From Siphonodentalium dalli (lineage: Eukaryota > Mollusca > Scaphopoda > Gadilida > Siphonodentaliidae): 64,000 nt of DNA. The position numbers and the translations under genes are program-made. The stretch covers positions 48,430,073 to 48,494,072 of the forward strand of contig CP136064.1 of NCBI GenBank assembly GCA_032622095.1, written 5' to 3'. Each line of letters begins with the position of its first letter. Within the stretch, counting starts at the first letter, position 1. Under the pieces are notes generated by a model. That model made no database searches. It was not told the DNA's origin and saw only the letters and a list, made by a program, of their open reading frames with translations. This document shows, in pieces, positions 14,301 through 26,300 of this stretch.

Positions 14301-17300
14301 TGTTTGGCGACAAAATTATCCGAGAGCACCATTTTATAGTGTGCAAATATATTTTTAATCGTTGTATTTTTTTTTGGGTTGAATTTTGTTTGGGTATGCT
14401 TAAGCATGCTATAGCGAATTTAAAAACAAACTGGTTAAAACCTTAGGGGCATGTTATAACTCAAAACTATCACCAAGTATTCATAGTAATAATTTTGATG
14501 CCCATGAAAAACGTAAGATTCCCTGGCACTAAACCTACAAAATAAGTCTGTTAAAGAATATAAGAAAAAATTATTAAAATTGTAAAAAATAATAACAAAT
14601 GATGAAAAATTAGGCCCCAATGCATTAGGCCCCAATGCATTCTCTTATATATGCGAGGCGACCTATGGTCGACTCGCATATATAAGAGAATGCATTGGCA
14701 CAGGGTATATGGGTTGATACAAAAATCTGACCTGGCACTGAAAGGGTTAACAATTACTAGTAGGATACTCTTTCGCTGCAGATCAGAGATTACAAACTTG
14801 TGACGAATGCTTCAAAAAGAGCTATGGGAGAAGTTTTGAAAGACTTGCTGCAGTCAAGGTAAAATATAGTTAATAATCTCATCATGAATTATTGGTTCAA
14901 TCCTTAATTAGACATTATTAGCCTGAAGGAGATACTTTTTCCAAAATATTCTTGCATCTGTTGTTGCTTATTATGATCCCATTCCCTATAGTAGGTTCAG
15001 GGCATATAGCCGATGGCTCCGTCTGTCAGTCGGTCTGTCAGAATATACCACCTTGTAACTCGGGTGTTGATTATCGGATTTTGTTCTCCTTTGGCATGGT
15101 TATAACACAGGTTCGGCGAATAGATATCCACATACTACGGGTTTCATTCATTCATTTTACCAGAGTTACGGCCCTTGTGTGACGAGGAAATTTGTGAATT
15201 TTTATGTCTGTACGAACATTTCAGGTTGTAACTCGGGCATGGCTCATTGGATGTGGTTTTGATTGCTTTGGCATGGTGATAGCACAGCTTAGGGGAAAGG
15301 ATACCAACTTATTACAGGTTTCATCCATTCTTTTCTACCAGAGTTACGGCCCTTTTTTACTTTCAAATTTGTGAAATATTTTTGTACAAATGTCTCATCT
15401 TGTAATTCGGGCATGCATCAACAGATACAGATGTCCTCTAGTATGGTGATATCCCATCATGCGGTAAATGATACCCACATACCACAGGTTTCATCCATTC
15501 ATTTTTACCAGAGTTACTGCCCTTGTTTGAAATTTCTTAATTTTGTGTCCGTATGATAATTTCATCTTGTAGCATGGGCATGGATCATCAGATATTGTTG
15601 TGCTTTGGTGTATTGATAGTCGAGTTTCAGGTAAAGGATACCCACTTCTTGGATATAGAAAATAAAAAAAAAATTCCATCTACTAGTATACAAATATTTA
15701 GTATTGCCCATACTCTAAACTGAGTGTTGGGGTATTGCCCATACTCTAAACTGAGTGTTGGGGTCATATGCCACGCTTGGCATTGATCTTGTTGTATTAT
15801 TAAATTAGATCAAGTTATATCCATTTAGACTGCAAAAATTAAAATTACTGTTATTACATGACAAGGACATCATAAAAAATATTATTTGCAAATTCATAAA
15901 TCATTCAAATCACAATCCCCTATTTATCAACGATTATAAATTTAGATCGGTTTAGATTGGTTTCTGTTAAAAATGTTCTGTGTGGATTAAGAAAGCTGTT
16001 TACTTTTATTCCATAATATGACCAATAGATTATTTATTTTTCTGGAATTCTCAGGGAATTCTTGGGAAAAAAATAAAAAGACTTTCTCCCTATTTTCCAT
16101 AGTAATAATTGCCTGAGGATACAGGATTTATTTCTAATGGCCTCATATAAAATGTTATAAGTGATTGTCTCGAAAGTCATTAACCCTTCCATGACTGGAA
16201 CTTCCTGAAATTTTGCGAAAACCCTGTGCAATGCATTCTCACAGGGAGCCTCGCATATATAAGAGAATACATTTACCTTGGCGTTTTAAGCCAGTAGGGA
16301 GACTCCCATATATAAGAGAATGCACTGGCACAGGATCTTTAATACTGCACCAGCACAGCTCCCGTCTTGTTCTATTTCAGGGTGGTGCTGGCAGTGAACT
16401 TGGTTTAGTCATGAAGCTCCATCTTCTGCAAGGTATCGTCGCATTCCATCAACACAAGCTGCCTGCAGCAGAATGTCTGCTTAGAGAGGTATGTTTCTAT
16501 AATAATAATAATGTTAAAGTCTGCTTAGAGAGGTATGTTTCTATAATAATAATAATGTTTATTCTCTGATCATAAATAGATATTGAGAAGAACAATAATA
16601 AAATATATACACAAGAATGAGAATGTAACAGCATATGTATAATATAAAAATGAACTTCTGGGTGCAAATAAAGTCAACATCTTCCTTATATAGCAATATC
16701 AGCATCATCATTATCATCGTCATTACCATAGTGGGCTAGCATAACCAAATTCACCCTCTGGGGACATTCTGCATTGCCTCATCTGTTATGGGAGACATAG
16801 ACTCAGACGGAAGTTCCCAAATGGTGAATATTGTGATTTACACCAATTTGGAATCTCGATTATGCAATATGTCATCTGCCAATTTGAGGATATAGAGAAA
16901 CTAAACTAAAAAAGAAAACGAATCTATGTGAAGAAGTTTCTATAGAAATTTTTTAATAAATAAACATTCCAGAGAAGATGAAGCCTAAGCAAAATGAGGT
17001 CCCCAGAGGGTGAATTTGGTGATGCTAGCACACTATATGTGGGATAGCATCACTAAATTCATCCTCTGGGGACCTCATTCTGCAAATGACAGGTACACTA
17101 AACTCAGGTTGACTGACTTATGATTATATAATTACAGGCTGAAAGAGAGGCTCAGCGGTTCCATGTTGATGAAGAAGCGCTTGTTCAAGGTACAGTCGAA
17201 TATTGATAATACAAGATTTCCTGTGGAATTAGTTTGGGTAGTTTCGTAGTTTAGATATTCTAGTTGTCAGATCTCAATGAAATTTGTTACGAATGTTTGC

Positions 17301-20300
17301 AATCACAAAGGCTTCCAAAAGAATACCAAATGTCCTTGTTTAATTTTTTCCATTATACGGTTTTTCTTCTGTTTTATCTGGAAATGTTGAATTTTGTCCT
17401 TTAACATAACCAACAGCCATTAGTTATCCGATCTCATGAAATTTGGTATAGGGCCTGTGATTTGGCTATTATTTTTTCAATTCGATTCATTTTGGGTATA
17501 GAAGCGTGATTCAATTCGATTCAATCTGATTCGAGCAAATGGGTTATCCGTGTGGACAGCACAAAATACGAGTGGCCCACGATGTCCGCGTTTACAAGTT
17601 GACCCATATGAATCTTCCGAAGTAAATTTGGTGATATAATTGCAGCATTTGTGTGTGAACATGCGATGTTATATCCCTAATTTGCATAATTTAAAAGCTC
17701 AATTTGTCTAGAGCTTCTTATCGTTTGAGTAGTGCAATGACTTTATAATATGTCATCGCGAGTGATTGTGAGTCTATGACGTCAAATATAAAGGTTGTAT
17801 GTGCACTTTGATGGGGCAACATTGCAGATGATTCCAATCTATGACTAAATTCTTTTATCATAATTACATGTATGGTCTTTGTTATTGTTGCTTTGAAGCT
17901 TTTATTAGACGATACATCAACTAGAATATAGTGGAGTTCATATACTGTGAATCAAATCGAAACTGTGACGACACAAAATTTTAAATGATTTGATTCGGGG
18001 GACTGTTTGGTATGTGTGCTCACTATCATGAGAGCTTCAGAGAGAGTGCAATTGATGTTGCTCATATTTGATGTTCCAGAGTTATTCTTCTTTGTTTATA
18101 TTTTTTATTTTTTGTCCATCCTCGCCAATATGTCAACCATGGGTTATCAGATCTCAATGAATTTTGGTGTGAATGTGATGTTAATATTTTCTATTTGTGA
18201 AAATTAAAAAAACTCAACCTATAGTTTGGCTGGGTCGCGTCGCAGGCAGGAAGCTGGCGAGCATCTACATAGGGTGATAATGCAATAACTTGAACAAATA
18301 TCAACTGATTTGGTTGATATTCCGTATATGAGACTTGCTCAACAATGTCTTGATCGAGTTCGAAAAACTGGCCAGGTCTGCCTATTTTGGACAGAGTTGC
18401 CTATTTTGGACAGAGTTACATCCCTTAATTAGTTCAATTTTGTGAATTATGATCACGATAGCTTGATAACTTGAACTTCAGTTAATATGAGGTATGTCAG
18501 ACTTCCTCAACAGTGTTGTGCATGATAGCCATGACAGCATTTTCAATCCAAACCCATGTTTGGCCTAGCCACAGAAACTAGACCCTGCATCTCTGATGCA
18601 TTTCTTATTTATTAATTTGAGACTTGTCCTGATTCAAAATGGCCCCATGGGGGTATGAAAACAGGCATGCTGCAACCTCTTGTGTCATTCTAGTCCGTTC
18701 TTGAGACCATGAATCAGATTATTATGACAATCACTGTTTATTCACCATAATATCATGAGAAAAGCCCCAACATTTCAATAGGTAGTTCTATACTGATTTT
18801 TCAAAATGTATTGTTTTATAATGATGTTTACTGACATATAACCTTCATTTTCTAATGTAGTCATGTCGATGGGATTCAAGGAACGTGAGTCGAGGTTAGC
18901 TATCCGAACATGTGGAGGCAATGTCCAACAAGCTGTTCCACACATCACGAAGAGAAGGGAGGTATGTAGTATATTAACACTAACTAAAAAATGTATGTTC
19001 AGTTGTCATTATGTCATTATCACTGTGATTATGATTTATGAAGCCAATCAGGTGATTGTCGGAATTCCTATACAGCGACAGGTCGATTCGCCACATAGAT
19101 AAAAATAGCGCAATAAATTATCTCTCTCATTGATAATTTGACACAGTGTGTAAAAAAATTAGAGATTATAACAACTAATTAAACCCTAAAAAGAGTAAAA
19201 AATTGACCAATAATACCTAGCAAGGAGAACAGAATTAGTATTTCCAAGAATATCAATAGTTAACACACAGTTTGTTATTGCGAAAAATGAAGGAGATATC
19301 TGTCATTCATAGAACTAATTTTGTGTTGTGACGTCATACTGCAGGGAATTCATGCAGAAGCTGTCGGTAGTGGTAATGTGAACGATAGTGACATCCTTCA
19401 GTCTCTAACGAATAGCTTGTTCGAGAGTCTAATTTTAATTAGAACTGGTTATTGAGTTCTTATCCATGATTTAGGAAAAAGAAGAGAACCGGCGTAAAGT
19501 CCGAGAAGAAAGGAGAAAAAGGGCCATGGTCAAATCTCTTGGAAAGACAGCTAATGGAGAAGTGTGAGTTTTCTTAGGCATTGATCAGTGTTTGATATTA
19601 CAGTGAAACCTCTCCAAACTGGACCCTCTCGTAATCTTCTGTAAAGTATTTATAGTCTCAAATTAACACTGTTTTATTTACATTTTCCTTTCTTTTCAGT
19701 TTCTATGTCCCCTAATTTGCAGAACATAAATTGCATAACCAAGGTGACTAATGGGTGAACATCACCAATTAAATCTGATCCTACGTCTCCCATAGCAGTT
19801 GAGGCCTAAACAGAATGAGGTCCCCAGAGGGTGAATTTGGTGACTAGCCCGCTATGCAGGATAGTGTCACTAAATTCACCCTCTGGGGACCTCATTCTGC
19901 AAATGTCAGACACACTATATCCAGGCTTGATTTGCAGTCAAAAACAGCTAAGGCCAAAAAAAAAGTATTTAATTCTTAGGCACCGCCACATTGAAACATA
20001 TGGCCCACATTGGACGTTTTTTTTCATTAAATTATTGTTATTATGACAAAAATAGCACCAAAAAAAAAACATTTAATTAATTTTTGTTTATATGTTCTTA
20101 CCAACATGTCCATACATATTAAGCATTAACCCTTTACCCAACAAACCGACCAAAACCGGCCAAATAAAGCTTCAACAGCCTAAAATATCTTCGGTCTGTC
20201 TCAATAGAACCATACAAATATGGATATCATTGGAACCGGTTCCTTGACCACATTGTGATAGTTACAGTTATGCCCTGTGCCAATGCATCCTCTTATATAT

Positions 20301-23300
20301 ATAAGAGAATGCATTGGCCTAAAAAAAATCCTTTTTTTAACACTTTTTACCATTTTTTCTTACATTCTTTAACAATTTTATAATTTTTAATGTGTTAAGC
20401 CAATGCATTCTCTTATATATGCGAGGCGACCTATGGTCGACTCGCATATATAAGAGAATGCATTGGCACAGGGCCCTTCTGTTGGGGTAAAGGGTTATCA
20501 TTTCTCTGCAAAGTGAGAAGAATGACTATCATGTAATGCATAGTGACATAGAACATGAAGTAGATGAATACATCAAAGAAAATGATTAGCTGATCATCAG
20601 TCTGTTGTACTAATTGTTACTCCAGAACAATTAAAAGCACTGGAGGAAATTTGGGATCACATGTTATAACAGAGAGGTGTCAATTTATAGAAAGCAATAA
20701 AAATTGTGAATAGTCAGGGGCATTATAACATTATAGATAATCCCTATGTCACATATTGGTAGTACAATGTCATTTTTATATCAGATTAAATACGTGTATA
20801 TGCATTACAAAGTATCAAAACTTTGTGACTATTACTAGACAAGGGAAGGTATCATAATCCATGCTTAATATGTGCACAAAAAATAAAAATTTAAAATAAA
20901 AGCTTCCCTCCCTCACTGAATTTCATAACAAAATGGCCTGAGAAACAAGTTTGGCCTCACTGTTACTCATCTGTTATTTCTGTTTCAGTGTGAATGTGGA
21001 TAGATATGAACAACTCATTGGGATGGGATTTGCTAAAGGAGCAGCAAAGGAAGCCCTTCGTCAGTCTAACAATAACCTAAGTTCTGCTCTCGAGGTTAGT
21101 TCTTAACCCTTCTGTCTGGAGCTTTATGAAAATATCATGTAAAGCGAAAGCTCATGCATCACAACTATTAGCACCTCAAGAAACCTATTGCCCTTTCTTG
21201 ATCTTATTATCTGAACATTCATAAGGGTCATCAATGAGTATTTAGTAAATAAAAGGATAAAGGTACTCAATCCGATTCGATGGTCCCCAAATCAGATTCC
21301 AACAACAACATTGTTTTTTGAAATGCCGGTTCAGTTATCAGAATCGATTAATTGCCCAAAAATAATGCTAACCACAGTCAACTATAGTACATAATTGCCT
21401 AAAACCTGTCATTTATCAATATTTTGTTCAACGAAATTTTGCCGATTTGTCAAATATCTGACACAAAAAAGCCACTTGATTTTTGAGTTATCCATCTTCA
21501 TCCGCAATTTGATTCGAAACAATCTTCTCGTCAACTGTTACTGGGCCACTAAATATTCCAGGTGATGAAAAATAATAGATTTTAAAAATCGATATCTGAT
21601 CACTCTGAGCTTTGATGGGTGGGTTCCTCGACTCGAATCAAATATTTTTTACCCCCGAAGCCAAATAAATAGTAACTGAGTGGCGCTTAATCAGATTGAG
21701 TACCTTTAAGCTATAAATTTGGAATTGATGTACCTGTGCTATTATCTGATTAGGTTTCTAAGGCTTAAAATTGATGAATATTCAGACAATAAGTTGACTG
21801 ATTGATTGTAAGAGTGTTTTGGACTTAATTATTAACATTCCCTACAATGACTGGGAATCTTATATTTTCTGCACTAGTATTATCACCACCTAGAAGAACA
21901 TGGAGAAGTAGTTCAACTTTGTCCTTATATTCATTATTCATAGTTCTCCAATAATTTAATTTAGAGTGTTGAAACCATTGTTATGCAAACAAAACTGTTA
22001 CAGTGATTTGTCATCAAACGCTGATCGCATATTAAGTTAAAATATTTAGTCTAAATATGATTTTCAGAATATTTTTCAATGCTTTGACATTTTTCAATGT
22101 TTACCGTAAACATTTTAATTAACTTTGGTATTTTATTGGACGAATTGGACTTTGATGGACTAATGTCATTGTAATAGTAATGTTTATACATAACAATATT
22201 TTGATATGGGAAATCTGATTATTGGAGAGTTAATAATAATGAAAATAAGAACAACCTCTGTCTATTTTACATGTACTTGTTGATGATAGTTGTTTTACAG
22301 CATTATAAAACGAAGTTGATTTCCAGAGGTTAGTTATTTCACTGCACAGTGGAGTGGTATCACCATCTACGCAGTCTTTCTTTCTCCCATACAACTGACG
22401 TCTTAGCTGAAACAAAGATAAACCAAACCTCCGATAGTTCTGTTGTACGGTACCAAAGTTGTTGGTGTTTTGTGAGGATGTCGAGAACTAATCCTAGAAT
22501 GAAGGAAGATGAATGCATGGAAAGGGCAGTAATATCTAAATGTAATATGATGTTGTGATATGGCCTAGTGGCTGATAGGCATGGGAGATACGAGTCTAGT
22601 CGCGATACGATATGTATCCCAATACAAGGTCTGTGACACAATTACATATCTAGATATCTCAGGTGAATAAACAAAGGCCCAGATAACAATCATATGTGCT
22701 TCTGCTATGGAGCGTTGTTTTGGTATGGTGGGTATCCACTGGGTACCGGTTGGTAGGGAAATAATTTCCTCACATTTGTTTTCAAATTTCAGTTTAAATA
22801 TTTACTAATCCTCACACAGCAGTCAACATGTCAATTATCACTAATGATCAATGTAACCAGTCATGAAACCATCTGCCCACTAAGGTGAGGTGCCAAATAA
22901 TAGTGTTGGAGAAAATTTTCAAACATCACTATTGTTTGGTTAAAAGACAGATATAAATTGCCATCATCATCGTTATTGATTTTATCCAAAAATTTCACCC
23001 ATCACTATTATTAGGAACCTAAGAGTACACAGTAGAAGCTGCAAATGATCACAGTTCAAACGTATCTGGGCATATCGGGATACACAATATTATATGACCG
23101 ACCCGATACAATACATGTATTCACCGGTTCACCAGTTGTATCTCCCATCTCCAGTGGCTGAAATTACAATAAATTCCAACAAGAGGTGGCATCAGAGATG
23201 CTGTGTCTCGTTTTCGGTGGCTTACCGCCGGTAGCTACCGCCAATTGGTGTGCATCAGTATCGGTAGACTAATTAATAGGTAAAATGGAAAAATGACTAA

Positions 23301-26300
23301 TTAAGGGCCATAACTCCATCAAATTTTATCGGGCCAGGCTGGTTTTCGAACTCGTCCGAAATATTCTTGGCAAGTATGTCTATTCCAAATTTTAGACAAA
23401 TCGGAGGACGTTTGTTGAAGTTATCGCGCTAACTAGCTAAAAATTCACGAAAAATGACTAATTAAGGGCCATAACTCTATCAAATTATATTGGGCCAGGC
23501 TGGTTTTCGAACTCGTCCAGGATATTATTGGAAGACACTTATATACCAAATTTTAGTTGAATCGGTTGACTACTGGAACCTCCTTGAAACTCCTTGAATT
23601 CATTCACCAGAAATGGGCAGATACCCTGTATCACCACCTAGAAGAACATGGAGAAGTAGTTCAACTTTGTCCTTATATTCATTATTCATAGTTCTCCAAT
23701 AATTAAATTTAGCGTGTTGAAACCATTGTTATGCAAACAAAACTGTTACAGTGATTTGTCATCAAACGCTGATCACATATTAAGTTAAAATATTTAGTCT
23801 AAATATGATTTTCAGAATATTTTTCAATGCTTTGACATTTTCCAATGTTTACCGTAAACATTTTATTTAACTTTTTGTATTTTATTGGACGAATTGGACT
23901 TTGATGGACTAATGTCATTGTAATAGTAATGTTTATACATAACAATATTTTGATATGGAAAATCTGATTATTGGAGAGTTAATAATAATGAAAATAAGAA
24001 CAACCTCTGTCTATTGTACATGTACTTGTTGATGATAGTTGTTTTACAGCATTATAAAACGAAGTTGATTTCCAGAGGTTAGTTATTTCACTGCACAGTG
24101 GAGTGGTATCACCATCTACGCAGTCTTTCTTTCTCCCATACAACTGACGTCTTAGCTGAAACAAAGATAAACCAAACCTCCGATAGTTCTGTTGTACGGT
24201 ACCAAAGTTGTTGGTGTTTTGTGAGGATGACGAGAACTAATCCTAGAATGAAGGAAGATGAATGCATGGAAAGGGCAGTAATATCTAAATGTAATATGAT
24301 GTTGTGATATGGCCTAGTGGCTGATAGGCATGGGAGATACGAGTCTAGTCGCGATACGATATGTATCCCAATACAAGGTCTGTGACACAATTACATATCT
24401 AGATATCTCAGGTGAATAAACAAAGGCCCAGATAACAATCATATGTGCTTCTGCTATGGAGCGTTGTTTTGGTATGGTGGGTATCCACTGGGTACCGGTT
24501 GGTAGGGAAATAATTTCCTCACATTTGTTTTCAAATTTCAGTTTAAATATTTACTAATCCTCACACAGCAGTCAACATGTCAATTATCACTAATGATCAA
24601 TGTAACCAGTCATGAAACCATCTGCCCACTAAGGTGAGGTGCCAAATAATAGTGTTGGAGAAAATTTTCAAACATCACTATTGTTTGGTTAAAAGACAGA
24701 TATAAATTGCCATCATCATCGTTATTGATTTTATCCAAAAATTTCACCCATCACTATTATTAGGAACCTAAGAGTACACAGTAGAAGCTGCAAATGATCA
24801 CAGTTCAAACGTATCTGGGCATATCGGGATACACAATATTATATGACCGACCCCGATACAATACATGTATTCACCGGTTCACCAGTTGTATCTCCCATCT
24901 CCAGTGGCTGAAATTACAATAAATTCCAACAAGAGGTGGCATCAGAGATGCTGTGTCTTGTTTTCGGTGGCTTACCGCCGGTGGCTACCGCCAATTGGTG
25001 TGCATCAGTATCGGTAGACTAATTAATAGGTAAAATCAAAAAATGACTAATTAAGGGCCATAACTCCATCAAATTTTATCGGGCCAGGCTGGTTTTCGAA
25101 CTCGTCCGAAATATTCTTGGCAAGTATGTCTATTCCAAATTTTAAACAAATCGGAGGACGTTTGTTGAAGTTATCGCGCTAACGAGCTAAAAATTCACGA
25201 AAAATGACTAATTAAGGGCCATAACTCTATCAAATTATATTGGGCCAGGCTGGTTTTCGAACTCGTCCAGGATATTATTGGAAGACACTTATATACCAAA
25301 TTTTAGTTGAATCGGATGACGTTTGTTGAAGTTATCGCGCTAACGAGCTCAAAATTTGTACAAAATGACTACTTAACCCTTTGAACCCGACTGGCCGCAA
25401 AAGCGGCCAGCCAGAAAACGTTCATACACCCGCAAAAGCGGCCAGCAGCACTCAGTGACATCATAAACCTATGTAGCATGTGTATACATGTTATAACCAT
25501 ATGTATATCCACTTATATATATGTAAATTATCCCAAGGATCTTCAGCAGTGCCATGAGTGCATGCGTATGAGTTTGTTGCCGACTAGTTGGGGTATAAAA
25601 ACATGCGCATGCGCACAGCACAGAATTCAACAAACGTACATTATTTGATGCGATTCGGGTAAAGCTCTACATTGTTGCGCGGTTCGCAGGATTGTAGAAA
25701 GACACCATTTCGATCACTCTTTTTGGTTTAAATTAGTATTGCATACATCAGTGTTCTGTCATATGCGAGGAAGGCGCACGCAGTTTCTTATTTGAGTCGA
25801 TTTATTTCGCGCATGCGCATAGGATAAAATGATAAATGTATGGATTTTTGTGAAATGATACAATCACATCAAGGATCTACATAGTACATAAATTTGCGTT
25901 ATACAGCTGCACATTTTGACATGGCACCAGAGTAGTACTGTGGATATGGGTTGTATGGTCACAATACCATCTAGTCCGATCTACTTGCGCGTGCACATTA
26001 CAAACACGTGGTCAAATCGTGCATTATTGAGCAATTATGTAAAGTTTAAGACTCGTGGCACCATTTGAACATGACCATCACCGTGCCCTATAGGCGATGT
26101 CTAAAACGGAACGTAATGCCATTGAATGCACAGGGAAGTGGTGTCATTCGATCACCTGGGCTATATGCTTAGCAACCATTGATACCGTTAAATACAAACT
26201 ACATGTATAGATTCAATCTTCTGACCTGATGTATCTCCAGTTTCACAATAGGGTATTGACTGCATAGAAAATGCCGTTTCTTAGCGCGGAATCATACGAC

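Noticed and set aside
20126-20150. TTAACCC runs as telomere-like repeats
   Set aside because: Single TTAACCCTTT occurrences at transposon ends, never in tandem TTAGGG/CCCTAA arrays.
22360-22641. 93-codon minus-strand frame, also at 24109
   Set aside because: Overlaps the other candidate frame in a different phase, has no recognisable domain, and is duplicated only because the 1.75-kb unit is.
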